From Rhizomys pruinosus (lineage: Eukaryota; Chordata; Mammalia; Rodentia; Spalacidae), in NCBI GenBank assembly GCA_009823505.1, contig VZQC01013712.1:1557757-1621756 (forward strand): a DNA stretch of 64,000 nt. The letters run 5' to 3'. Position numbers and translations under genes: made by a program. The notes under the pieces are model-generated. The model had not been told where the DNA came from. It saw only the letters and a list, made by a program, of their open reading frames with translations, and ran no database searches. Numbering within the stretch: position 1 is the stretch's first letter; every line of letters starts with the position of its first letter. Positions 33,849 to 44,448 of this stretch are shown piece by piece.

Positions 33849-35222
33849 TGTGCTGGATAGCTTTAGTGGAATTTTGACACACCTGGGGTTCAGGATCCTC
33901 AACAATCTCATTACTGGCCTGTACCTATTTATGTCTGTAAGGTATCTTCTTGATGGTTGAGTGAATTGTGTGGACTCTGCCTACTGGGGTGGTGCCACCC
34001 ATGGGTGGGTTGTTCTTGAATTGTATTAAGAAAGCAGGCTGTACATGGGCCAGGAGGAGCAAGCTATAGAAGCCTTCCTCCATGGTTTGTTCTTAGCTCC
34101 TGCACTCAGGTTCTTGCCTGAGCTCTCTACTCTTGACCTTCAGTGGATAACTTGAGATCCAGTTAGATGTAAGGTGAAATAAACCCTTTCCTCCTCCATG
34201 GTTGGTCTTAGAATGTTTTGTCACAGTGGTTGAAAGCAAACTACAACAGAAATTTGGTAAACAGGATCATAGTATATTTGGCTGTGAACAGACTTGAACT
34301 TGGGTTTTGGGGAGGAATTGTGAAGTGTTTAGGAACTTTGGCTGCTAAGTCATTGAGTGCTTAAGAGTTTGCTCCTATTGGAGTTTGGAACAGTTCTGCT
34401 GAAATAGCTGTAGATGATGGAGGCCTGGTTTGTAAAGTTTCAAAGGGATGAAAGACCATCAGGACTGGTATGATATTTTGAACTGAGAAATCTATGGTTC
34501 TGGTCAGCTGGGGCTTGAAGAATCAGCTGTGATTAAGAAGAGACCAGAACTTGAAGTGAAACCTTTGTTTAACGGGGACAACTGATTACTGGTTAGTTAA
34601 GTCTAAAATGTAGGCTGTGATTAAGAAGAGACCAGTATGGTCAAGGTGAAATCTGGGAAGACCAGCATCATCAAGGTGAACTCTTCTGGGAAGAATTTTC
34701 AAAGGGTCAGCACACAGAATATGTGGTCCAAAGGAAGCCCAAGCCTCCATCTCAGGCTGGAAGAAGTACTTGGTAATGTGTAAGAGGTCTCCTGCATTGT
34801 TCTGATATTGAATTTGTGACAGATTCACAGAGAGAAGTTGAGACTTGCTACCCTGAGAGGCCAGGAAGGAGCCCATTGGTGAAAGTGCAACCACATTGCA
34901 GTGAAGACTCCCAGGATTGAAGGGAACAATGAAGAGAATCTTGAGGCTTTGCACCTTGAGAGGCCAGAAGAGACCATGATGGAGGGTGCAGTTTTCAAGT
35001 GGAGACCTCAGGTTTGGAGATTGCCAGGACCAGGAGATGATTGCCAATCCAAGCAGCAGGTGTGAAATGGAGCCAACTTGGACCTTAGAGACAAGCTGTG
35101 TGGGTGTGGATGGCAGAGTTAGAGGGGAAGCAGAGCTGCTGAAACTCTTCGGAGCACAGAAGATTATGTGTGAATCTCAGATGTCCAGCCTTGATCTGAT
35201 TTGGTGAATGAAGGTTTTATTT

Positions 35223-35381
35223 AAGAGTGCCTCGCTGGGCGTAGGTTGGCGCATGCCTTTAATCCTAGCACTTGGGAAGGCAGAGGCGGGCAGGCATCAT
35301 TTGTGAGTTCAAGGCCAGCTGGTCTACAGAGGAAAATTCCATGACAGCTGAGGCTACAGGGAGACACTGTCTTGAAAAAAT

Positions 35382-35416
<35 letters not shown>

Positions 35417-35420
35417 TGCC
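35223..35420 (+). mobile_element. B1 SINE with 9-bp target duplication
   Basis: AAGAGTGCC at 35223-35231 and 35412-35420 bracket the element. It ends in a run of about 33 A (35381-35413). Inside the LTR element's internal region. Confidence 0.94.
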
Positions 35421-35489
35421 AATTCTTCCCTTTGAAATAAAAACAGTACTTACTTTTGTTTTTGTAGGAGCCCACAGTAGAGATTTAAA

Positions 35490-35672
35490 AGAGAAACTAT
35501 GGCCCAGCGTGGTAGCACATGCTTTTGATTCTAGGACTCGGGAGGCATAGGCAGGCAGATCTCTGTGAGTTCAAGGCTAGCCTGGTCTACAGAGTGAGCT
35601 TCAGGCCAGCTGGAACTTAAAGGGAGAGCCTGTCTCAAAAATACTAAAAAAACGAGAGAGAGAGAAACTATG
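35490..35672 (+). mobile_element. B1 SINE with 12-bp target duplication
   Basis: AGAGAAACTATG at 35490-35501 and 35661-35672 flank a B1 starting GCCCAGCGTGGTAGCACATG. Its right half has the unusual GAGCTTCAGGCCAGCTGG and AACTTAAAGGGAGA seen elsewhere only in the copy 1 B1 at 25272. Confidence 0.94.
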
Positions 35673-36039
35673 AACTTTTTAAAGTCATATTGTTTTATGT
35701 TGTGATATTAAAATCACACCTTGGAGATGAGAAATGGAAATCTTGTGGTTTAATAGTGATGTGTTTGTGAGCCAAGTTGGCAGGGTTCAATTGGGTTGGA
35801 TAGCTTTAGTTGTCAACTTGACATACCGGGTTGAGAAAGCTCAATAGGGGAATTGCATCATGGGACTGGCCTGTGCCATGTCTGGTGGGTATCGCTATAA
35901 TATTGAACATTGGATGCGGTAAATGGGAAGGCCCACACAGTGGGCTGGTGCCACCCTGGCAGGTTTATCCTGTGTATGATTAAAGAAGGCAGAGTGAGCA
36001 TGCACCCAGGTGAGCCAAGCCCCATAAGAAGACATTCCT

Positions 36040-36236
36040 CCACATGGGCTGAGTTGGTGCACGACTTTAATTCTAGCACTTGAGAGGCAAGGCAGCAGTA
36101 TCTTTGTGAGTTATCAAGGCCAGCCTGGTGTACACAGTGTGAGTTCCAGGACAGCTGGGCTACAGGGAGACCCTGTCTGAGAAAATACCAAAAAAAAAAA
36201 AAAAAAAAAAGAAGAAGAAGAAGAAGCATTCCTCCA
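36040..36236 (+). mobile_element. B1 SINE inside the 3' LTR
   Basis: Begins near GGGCTGAGTTGGTGCACGAC, body CCAGCCTGGTGTACACAGTG, tail A20 then (GAA)5 at 36182-36226. The LTR sequence CATTCCTCCA is present on both sides (36025 and 36227), as expected of a target duplication. Confidence 0.92.
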
Positions 36237-36401
36237 TGGTCTGTGCTTCAGCACCTGCCTTCAGGTTCCTGCCCTGAGTTCCTACCTTGGGTTCCCTCTG
36301 TGATAAACTGTGACTTAGGAGATGTAAGCCAAATAAACTCTATCCTCCCAAATTGGTATTCATCAGTGATTTGTCAATGCAATTGATAGCAAATGATTAC
36401 A

Positions 36402-37055
36402 GTGAGTTTTTCCTAAGTTTCTTCCATTCTATTTCTAAGACTTATTTTCTGAGCAAAAGCTATCAGGAATAATTTTACTGGATGCGGATAAAAGCACCAC
36501 TTGGATTTATTTGTGACAAGTTCTAGGGACAAATAGAGAGAAAATCATCAGTAATGTTAGAAAAAAGGATAATTCAAATATTTTTAATGAAATACTTCCA
36601 AATAGGCTCAGCCTCCTCAGTGAAGTTATTGAGTTACATTCTCTGCCTGCATAAAGGAAAGAGTAGTCCTTAATGTATGTCTTGGTTTATTAAATGTTTC
36701 ATAAGGTTATATAATAAAGGCTTGGATTTATACAGAAGCTAAAGCAATAAAGTAATATATTTACTGACCACTTTGAGATTAAAGTTTAAAGACTCCAGTT
36801 AAGTAAGTGTTAAACCAGGTAAGTTTCTTAATGATTTCTCTCACTATGATACCTTTATTATCTCCAGAAATACCTGTATTGATTTAACATACTGTTAAAC
36901 AAGTATGCTTAGTTTTAATAAGACCTGTGTAATTACTTCCAAAATAATTCTCAGTAAATTGATAAAAAAGAACAAAACCCAATCTCCAAGTATATCAGAG
37001 AGAATTAGAGTAACTGGCATTGTTTTGAAGCAAAGGAATTGTTCTTACAATATAC
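36402..37055. other. Unique AT-rich DNA, no gene
   Basis: No repeat family or coding signal recognised. Confidence 0.55.
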
Positions 37056-37059
37056 TTTT

Positions 37060-37312
37060 CTTTTTTTAATTTTTTATTTTATTTTATTTTATTTATTTGT
37101 ATGAATGAACTGTCTGCATGTAGGTTTGTGCACCCGTCTCATGCAATGCTGTGGATGTCAGAAGAGGGTGTCAGATTCCCCTGGAACTGGAGTTCTCCTG
37201 GAGTTGGAGTTATAGACAGTTCTCAGCTGCCATGTGGGTGCTGGGGATCGAACCCGGGTCCTCTACAAGAGTGGTTGGCGCTCTTAACTGCTAAGCCATC
37301 TCTCCAGCTCCA
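37060..37312 (-). mobile_element. B2-superfamily SINE, antisense
   Basis: Reversed tail TTTATTTTATTTTATTTATT, GTCTGCATGTAGGTTTGTGC, reversed B box GGGGATCGAACCCGGGTCC, reversed A box region GGCGCTCTTAACTGCTAAGC, and end CATCTCTCCAGCTCC. Confidence 0.96.
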
Positions 37313-37599
37313 CAATATACGTTTCAACTTGACTATCAAGAAATAAGTATTTGGGGTTTGTATGAATAATCCCTTGAAAATTCTGTCAACAGTGAGGAAA
37401 TAAAAGACAATGAGGTTATAATAGAAACAAAATTTAAAAAATCATGGATTCTCCATCATGTAATATGTCTGTTTCAAAGTGCCTAGATTATTTTAATGTT
37501 TTATGATGGTTTTAAATTTATTCTTTGGAAATTTCACACATGTTATATAGCCATCAGGTATACACACGCACTCAGGTTTATATTGTACACAAAAATCAG
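37313..37599. other. No feature recognised
   Basis: AT-rich DNA between two SINEs. Confidence 0.5.
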
Positions 37600-37782
37600 G
37601 GATTTTATATTTTATTTATTTATATATTATTTTTTGTCTTTTTGAGACAGAGTGTCCCTGTAGCCCCAGCTGTTCCGGGACTCACTCTGTAGACCAAGCT
37701 GGCCTTGAACTCACAGAGGTCTGCCAGCCTTTGCCTCCCGAGTGCTGGGATTACATGCGTGTGCCACCATGCCAGGCGGATT
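37600..37782 (-). mobile_element. B1 SINE, antisense, full length
   Basis: CTTTTTGAGACAGAGTGTCC, TGTAGACCAAGCTGGCCTTG, CCGAGTGCTGGGATTACATG, CCACCATGCCAGGC. Confidence 0.94.
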
Positions 37783-38400
37783 TTAGATTTTACAGGATAT
37801 TTTGCTTTGATAATTTTGTTTAAATTTCATCCCCCTTTAAGTGACATGAAGCTCAACTTCCCCACCACCTCTTCAACTTTAGTTAGTTTCCAAATTCTTC
37901 ATATGCTATTAATTAAGAGATTCTGAAAATATATCTGGTGAGAAAATGTCAACAGCTAAAATCTGTGATCAGTTGTTAACACAGAGGCTATATTAATACA
38001 TGATAATCTACATGCTTTTAGGAAATCCTAAAGTTTCCAGAAAGGAACCAACATGACAAGTGACAGATGCATCCAAGAGAAACCATCAAAGACAATAGTA
38101 GCTTTCTGGGTTAAAACCCTTGCATCTACCCTGGCAGCAGTTTGCTAGATGCCCCACCTCACTTGATCCAGTGTTTAGAGTTTTAGTGACCACACATTCT
38201 CTGCTATCAATCTGTCTAATACCCATCGTGCTGCAAGAAAGTACCTGACTAGGAAACTAAAACATCAAAATAAAGCAACTATATTTCCCATTGTGTTTTG
38301 CCTGACTAACCTTCAGGGTTTAGATAACATCTTTTTTCCTCTGAGAATTCTCCGATGGTAACTGTACATGAGTCATTTGCATATTGGTGACTGCAAAAGC
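37783..38400. other. No gene recognised
   Basis: Unique-looking DNA without family or coding signal. Confidence 0.5.
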
Positions 38401-38404
38401 AAAA

Positions 38405-38945
38405 AGCACAACCAGATCATAAAGGTGTAGAGAAAGATTTATTGCCTGCAACAAGCAAGGAAAGCACAAGAATAATTTCCAAAGCAATGTACTTCCTGAA
38501 TAAAGGAAGCATGAGGATTTTATTCAGGTGCCCTATGCATATTGAAATAGGGAGGCACGTTAGGAACAGGCATAATTTTAGCTTGCTTAAAGTCTACATT
38601 TATGACAATACTCAATTTGAGGCCACAGGTCAACATGGAAAGATAACAGACACATTTCTGGCCCTGTTCAATTCAAGGTCCTGAGTGCATATTCCAAAAA
38701 GGAAGGTGGCAGACAGCTACAATTGTGGGCAGTCTTATTTCAGGCCCCTAGAACAGATATTCATAAAGCGAAGATGGAAGGCCGAGAATTGCTTGACATG
38801 ATCAGTTCAATGTTATAATGAGCCTTGCTTACTTTACATTGGCTGAAAGAATGAACAGCAAGTGACTAAGTGGCATTGGATATTTCCTCCTATGACTCTC
38901 CAGGGTTTCTTTGAAACAAGAAGACTAGATTTGAGGGTCCATTAA
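38405..38945 (-). mobile_element. Possible solitary LTR, antisense
   Basis: On the minus strand a polyadenylation signal AATAAA (38438-38443) is preceded by TTGTTGCAGGC and followed by TCTTTCTCTACACC. This is the layout of rodent ERV LTR ends. Candidate TG/CA termini and a target duplication could not be fixed, so the call is tentative. Confidence 0.35.
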
Positions 38946-39285
38946 AAGTCTTTACAAGAGACAGTAGGTTTTTCTCCCACAAGTACAGAAGTTTTCCCCA
39001 AAGGTACCTGCCTGACTTTGTAGCTAACATAATTATACTCACATTGATCTTCTTTTTTCTTCATTTCACAGAAAACTAATTGCATACTATATTTTCCTGT
39101 GATATTCTTATAGTCTGCTGTGAGTTATTAAGAAGTAATTTCATTTACATGGATTTCATAATTTCTAGCCAGTTTATAAGCTTTCTTATGACCAAATTCA
39201 TTGCTTGACCATCTATTGCATACAAGGTACTGGGTCAGTACTAGAGAGTGGATCCAAGATAGAAATATGCTGTTCTATAATATGA
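38946..39285. other. No feature recognised
   Basis: Unique-looking DNA. Confidence 0.5.
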
Positions 39286-39289
39286 CAAT

Positions 39290-39446
39290 TTTTTTGTTTC
39301 ATTTTGTTTGGGGGACAGGGTCTCCCTATAACACCAGTTGGCATGGAACTTGCTATGGAGAACAGGATGGAGTTGATCTCTGTAAGATCTACATGCCTCT
39401 GTCCCCAGAGTGCTGGCCTTAAAGGTATGCACCACCACATGTGGCC
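39290..39446 (-). mobile_element. B1 SINE, antisense, diverged
   Basis: GACAGGGTCTCCCTATAACA, GAGAACAGGATGGAGTTGAT, CAGAGTGCTGGCCTTAAAGG, CACCACCACATGTGGCC. Confidence 0.85.
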
Positions 39447-39484
39447 CAGTATATATCCATTATATTATTCTTTATTTTAGTTGT

Positions 39485-39600
39485 TTTTTTTTTGTTTTTT
39501 TTTTGAGACAGTGTCTCACTACATAGCCCTGGCTGGCCTGGAGCTCACTATGTAGACCAATATATAATATATATACTATTATATATATATATATATTGTA
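39485..39600 (-). mobile_element. B1 SINE 3' fragment and TA microsatellite
   Basis: T-runs then GAGACAGTGTCTCACTACAT and GAGCTCACTATGTAGACCA, cut off at 39560 by TATATAATATATATACTATT and a TA run ending near 39596. Confidence 0.85.
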
Positions 39601-40195
39601 TGTTAAGCATATTGCCAAGATACTCCCCTAACCTCTCTTTTGTCAACTCTTTATTCTCCCATTAGTCCCCTCTGTCACCCTAGCCACTGTTTCTTCTCCT
39701 TACATGCTGTATAAGTATACATGATTTTATGTATCTATAAAATCTAAAACCACAAATGTGAGAAAACACATGATATTCTTCTTTCTGTGACTGGGTTAAT
39801 TTATGTGACACGGATTTCTCCAGTTGCATCCATTTTCCTGCAAGTGATATAACTTTCTTCTCTATGGCTGACAAATTTCCATTGTGTATATATACCATGT
39901 TTCCTATTAATGGAAACCTCTCTTGGTTCCATATCTTAGTTCATAAATATTAATGTGCAAGTACTTTGCTTGTCTTGACTTGGAGACCTTTGAGTATATC
40001 CTGATAAACCACGGGAATCAGAAAAAGGGAAAGTAACCAAGAGGGGAATGGAGGACAAGGAGCTTGAGAGATAGTGATAGTAGGAAACAGGAGTTATCAA
40101 GTAGGAAATGGGGAAAATGGTGAGGAAGGAGGAAGAGATGTAAATGTGCAAACTGATTAAAGAGAGATAATATTTAAACGGTGTGAAAAAAATCA
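39601..40195 (-). mobile_element. L1 3' end of ORF2, antisense, old
   Basis: Minus strand reads LAGKWMQLEKSVSHKLTQSQ and ends in the MVYIHNGN block (ORF2 C-terminus, 39680-39898). Plus strand shows TTGCATCCATTTTCCTGCAA and CCATTGTGTATATATACCAT. The 39935-40195 part may be unrelated. Confidence 0.7.
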
Positions 40196-40299
40196 AAGAG
40201 AAATGGAGTATACGAAAAGCCTACTGAAAAATACACACATAATATAAACCTGAGTACATGTGTATATCTGATGGCTATATAACAAAAGTCATAGTGCCA

Positions 40300-40990
40300 A
40301 GCATTGGAAACTTCCCATTGAGTTGTTAGTCAGAATAGTCCAAGAAACTCCCAAACAATATAGACAATTGCCATAGTACTATATTGCTTTCCAGAACTTG
40401 AAGTTAATACCTTATTTCTGAAGATGGGATATAATTTAAATCCAGGACTTGGAGCAAATGAGCTGGAATTGACTTGGATGCCTCCTTCTTGAAGATTAGC
40501 TCCCATACAAGCTGCCAAGGGAGAAAACCAATCAACAATCCTACCCAGCTATAACGTCTATGAGTCACAACAATGACAAAGCCAGGAAACTAATTTTATT
40601 GATACAACAGTGGCATTTATTAACTTTGGGGTAGTTCACAGCTGTTTAATTGGTCTTAAGTTCTACTCAATGTGAGAAAAATCCTGTACAGTGTATAAAA
40701 TATAGCTGAGGAAGTCATAAACCAAGCAAAAGCTACTTCTATTACTTCCCTAGACCCATGTAAATTCTTACTGTATTCTAAATACATACATATCCTTTTA
40801 TTCACAGACAAATCTACCTCTCACCAGACTTTAAGGAAAGTTTTTTTGCAATAGATGCATACTATTACAAAGTTCCATAACTGGTCAAATACAGAGAGTA
40901 AGTGACTTTGAAGTTCACAGCCCAAAGTTAATTGTTTCCTTAATAACTTCAGTTCTAAATGGGATAAGATGGAATCTCAATATATTTTTT
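40300..40990 (+). mobile_element. L1 long-type 3' UTR fragment
   Basis: GTCCAAGAAACTCCCAAACA, TATTGCTTTCCAGAACTTGA, and TTCACAGCTGTTTAATTGGT parallel blocks in the long 3' UTRs at 14710-15040, 52860 and 60020. Worn and truncated. Confidence 0.6.
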
Positions 40991-41214
40991 TTAATTTACA
41001 TGAATATCATAAGTGAGTATTATCTTTGCATTATTTCCATCCCCTTCAACTCCTTCCAGGTCATCGCAACTCTCTCTCCATTTCCTGTCCTCTTCTTGGT
41101 TATTACTGCTATATGCATATTTATAATTAAACATATATAATAAACTGAGTCAATTTATTGGTGTTCATGCATACCTGGGTTTAGGTCCTCCACTTGGAAT
41201 TAGATAATTAAATT
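40991..41214. other. No feature recognised
   Basis: AT-rich DNA. Confidence 0.5.
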
Positions 41215-41215
41215 G

Positions 41216-41425
41216 TTTATTTTATTTTTATGCGTAAGAGTATTTTGCCTACATGTGTGTAAGTACACCATATATGTGCATTGCCCGTGGAGGACAGAAG
41301 TGGGCATGAGATCTCCTGAAACTGGAGTTACATACAATTGTTAGCCACTATGTTGGCGCTGGTAACTGGTTCCTCTACAAGAGCAGTCAGTGCTCTTAAT
41401 GTCTGTGCCATCTCTCTTGCCCCAC
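41216..41425 (-). mobile_element. B2-superfamily SINE, antisense, diverged
   Basis: TTTATTTTTATGCGTAAGAG, CTGGAGTTACATACAATTGT, CTGGTTCCTCTACAAGAGCA, GTGCTCTTAATGTCTGTGCC, ATCTCTCTTGCCCC. Confidence 0.87.
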
Positions 41426-41669
41426 AATGTAATTTTGATTTGAATTTCTCTATGTGCAATAAAGTGAAAGGCATTCTCATAAGTTTATTGGAGAACTATA
41501 TCTCATCTTTCGAGAGCACAGTTATTTATATTTAACAAGTTTTATTGATTATGTTTCCAAATCAAACAACATTAAAACCATACACACATAGTTTGACATT
41601 TAAGGTAATTATGATTTCTAAAGTTTCCTTAAATATTACATTATCAAACATCAGATCATTTTGTTCATT

Positions 41670-42870
41670 TTAGTAGCCAATTTATTTGTGGGTTTCTTTT
41701 AGATCTTTGTATACTCTAGATATTAATCCTCTGTCAGACATATAGCTATCAAGGAGGTTTCTTTTTTCTCATTCTGTAAACTTTCTCTTCATTTGATTCA
41801 CTGTTTTCTTTGCTGCATAAAACTTTTGGGTTTCAGCCGGGCGTGGTGGTGCAAGCCTTTAATCCTAGTACTTGTGAGTTCAAGGCCAGCCTGGTCTACA
41901 GAGCGAATTCCAGGACAGCTGGGGCTACAGGGAGACCCTGCCTGGAAAAGACCCCCCCCCAAAAAATCTTTTGGGTTTCATGAAATCCCATTTGATGATT
42001 GATATTATTTCCTGAGTGATTGGAGTCCTATGCAGAAAGTCCTTGACTATGCAAATATTTTAAAATGTTTCCCTGAGCTTTTCCTCTAACACTTTCATAA
42101 TTTCAGTTCATGCATTAAGGACTTTGGTCTATTTGGAACTGATTTTTGTGCAGCGTAAGATTGGGATCTAGTTTCATTCTTTTGCAGGGAGATATCCATA
42201 TTTTCCCAGAACCATCTGTTAAATAGGCTGTCTTTTCTCCAATGTACGCTTTTGGTATCTTTGTTAAAGGTCATATGGCTAGAGCAGTGTGGGTTTACAT
42301 GTAGGTCTTCTATCCTATTCTATTGATCTGTATGCTTATTTTGTGCCAATATGTGGTGGTTTTATTTCTATGGTTCTGTATAGTAACTGGAATTTAGGTA
42401 TGGGGCTTCCTCTGGCATTATTCATTTTGCTCAAAATTCCTTTGACTAGTTTTGGGTCTTTCATATTTCCAGATACATTTAAACACTTTTTTCTGTATTT
42501 GTGAAAGAATATCATTGAAATTTTAATGGAAATTGTATTGAATCTATAATTATTTTTCATAATACAGCTACTTAGACAATAATGAGCATGGAATGTTTTT
42601 CTATCTTTAAGTGTCTTAATTTATTTCTTCACTGTTTTAAAGTTTTCAGTTAAAAAACTTCACCAGAAAAATTTCAATCTCACAAACCCTTCACCAAATC
42701 AGCAAGATACAAAATCCACAGACAAAAATCAGATCAGCAGCCTTTCTATATATTGACTGCAAACATATTGAGAAGGAAATCAGGGAAATAATCCTACTTA
42801 TATATAGTAACCTCCCCAAATACCTTAGAATAATCTTAACAAGAAAAAGAAAGACCTTTAGAGGGTAAAA
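41670..42870 (-). mobile_element. L1 with 5' inversion (twin priming), interrupted by a B1
   Basis: 41670-42652 is ORF2 read on the minus strand, from AAAACTTTAAAACAGTGAAG back to AGATCTAAAAGAAACCCAC. 42655-42870 is ORF2 read on the plus strand, from ATTTCAATCTCACAAACCC to AAAGACCTTTAG. In a normal L1 these join as ...AAAGACCT(...)AAAACTTTAAAAC..., so the two parts are adjacent segments in opposite orientation. This is the known signature of twin priming. Tail and target duplication not seen; frames are broken. Confidence 0.85.
41823..41979 (+). mobile_element. B1 SINE inside the L1, with target duplication
   Basis: CTTTTGGGTTTCA occurs immediately before the B1 head (GCCGGGCGTGGTGGTGCAAG) and again after its tail (AAAAAATCTTTTGGGTTTCA). 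The central CACTTGGGAGGCAGAGG portion is shortened. Confidence 0.95.
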
Positions 42871-43904
42871 TATTTTAAAAGTAAACATTGTGCTGTTGGA
42901 ATAAACACCTATGATCTGTAGGTTGCCAGTTTGTAATTACTAATCTAATGAAACCTGCTGGGAGGGTGGCAGAAGTGAGACATGCAGCAAAGGCAAAATC
43001 AGCAGATTATGAAAGTTGATTTGATGTCTAATAGAAAGGGATAAATGACATTGGAGACTCCAAGGCTTCTAACCTGGAGAACAGATAATATAGCACTATC
43101 ATATACTAGCAAATGTCATAAGGAAGGAAGAGTAAATCTGGAAGTGGAACTGGTAGCTAGGCAGAAGATAATATATATGTAGTTAGGATCATGAAGGCCT
43201 TGCCAGTATGGCACCTTAAAGTTCAACTATAGAATTCAGAAGAAGAGTTAAAGATACAGCTTGTAGAAACGTAAGTGTAGAAATCATGGTGAATATGTGA
43301 TGCATCTATGGAGCATGTGGAACAAGAGATGAGCAAAAAGCAAAGCCCCAAGGAATACTGATTATTTATTTATAGGTAAACAGAGAAAGTATATGCTGTA
43401 ACTATGACTAACAAGCCCAAGAAGAAGAGCAAAATTTCACAGGGCACAAAATAAGAGAAAGTTTCAAAGAATAGCATATTTTTGAAGGACTGTCAAAGTG
43501 TTTGGCACATAGAAGGAAAATGATGAAGACTTACTGGATGATTGAATAATGTTGTGAAGTATCCCCAGGATAGAAGGCAAGAAAAGCAGGCCACATCAGA
43601 CTCTTTAGGAAACAAGCATCCTAGCTACCATCAACACCTGAGCATCTCAGTCATAACCATAGCATATAAGGGATGGACTTTATCATTTTACAACTTTATG
43701 TTATTTGTTCTGTAAGTTTCAACAAACCTCCTGCTTAAATGGCTATCATCTTCTTTTGACCCTAATGGCTCTCTGATCACTTGTATTTTAGGAGTAGAAC
43801 ATGTGCTGCTATTCACTACTATAACTAAAGAGAGTTTCTGTGATTGTGAAGGATACAAAAAATTTATACACAGTAATCATAAAAGTTCTAAATAAGAAAC
43901 ACTT
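42871..43904. other. Unique DNA, no gene
   Basis: About 1 kb with no repeat family recognised and no long open frame. Confidence 0.55.
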
Positions 43905-44042
43905 AGGGCGAGTAGGATGACTCAGTGGCTAAATGCACCTACCTGCTGTCAAGCCTGATAACTGCACTGAATCCCTGGAACACATATGGTGGAAGGAGAG
44001 AACCAGCTTCTACAAGTTGCCCTCTGACCACCAAATATGTGT
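43905..44042 (+). mobile_element. tRNA-derived SINE, B2/B3-superfamily-like, old
   Basis: GGATGACTCAGTGGCTAAAT, GTCAAGCCTGATAACTGCAC, GAATCCCTGGAACACATATG, GTGGAAGGAGAGAACCAGCT. Ends in the microsatellite that follows. Confidence 0.75.
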
Positions 44043-44045
44043 TGC

Positions 44046-44084
44046 AGCATGTGTGTGTGTGTGTGTACGCACACACACACACAT

Positions 44085-44130
<46 letters not shown>
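44046..44130. repeat. Compound microsatellite (GT)n(AC)n(AG)n
   Basis: GT run 44049-44066, then ACGC, AC runs to 44096, then AG from 44096 to 44128. The GT and AC runs are complementary and could fold on each other. Grew from the SINE tail. Confidence 0.95.
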
Positions 44131-44131
<1 letters not shown>

Positions 44132-44221
44132 ATGTAACTTAAAATTTCTTTAAAAAGGAAATGTTTACACTTAGCCTGTAACTATATTGATCAGATGTGC
44201 ATTTTTATTGGAAAATATTCT

Positions 44222-44448
44222 GTGTTAAAGCACAAAGTCAACCAGACTTCAAACTATACTACAGGGCTATAGTCATAAAAACAGCCTGGTACTGGCACAA
44301 AAACAGACCTGTTGACCAATGGAACAAAACCAAAGATCCAAATCTGAGCACATACAATTTCAGACATCTCATATTTGACAAGGGGGCCAAGAAGCCACAA
44401 TGGAGAAAAGACAGCATCTTCAGCAAGTGGTGTTGGCAAAGTTTACAC
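44222..44448 (+). mobile_element. L1 ORF2 fragment
   Basis: AAGTCAACCAGACTTCAAAC, TATAGTCATAAAAACAGCCT, GGTACTGGCACAAAAACAGA, CATATTTGACAAGGGGGCCA: the ORF2 segment downstream of the RT domain, plus strand. Confidence 0.92.

Larger units (their letters stand above)
25746..35231. repeat. Large duplicated block, copy 2
   Basis: Homologue of 15903-25271. From the anchors, copy 2 is 38 bp longer over the first 1.06 kb and 75 bp longer over the ORR1 element, but only 4 bp longer over the last 6.25 kb. A C-rich insert at 26288-26312 and G-runs at 28088-28110 (GGGGGGGCCCAGGGGGGGGG) have no counterpart in copy 1. These are typical of poorly resolved homopolymer sequence. Confidence 0.97.
33849..36401 (+). 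mobile_element. RMER/MaLR-like LTR element, complete with both LTRs (copy 2 and beyond)
   Basis: 5' LTR 33849-34248 (TGTGCTGGATAG to CTACAACA), internal 34249-35791, 3' LTR 35792-36401 (TGGGTTGGATAG to GATTACA). Flanking pentamers CTGAG before and GTGAG after fit a 5-bp target duplication with one change. Three B1s are nested inside (35232, 35502, about 36045). The internal part has no recognised gag or pol text. The homologous element in copy 1 stops at the first B1. Confidence 0.87.
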
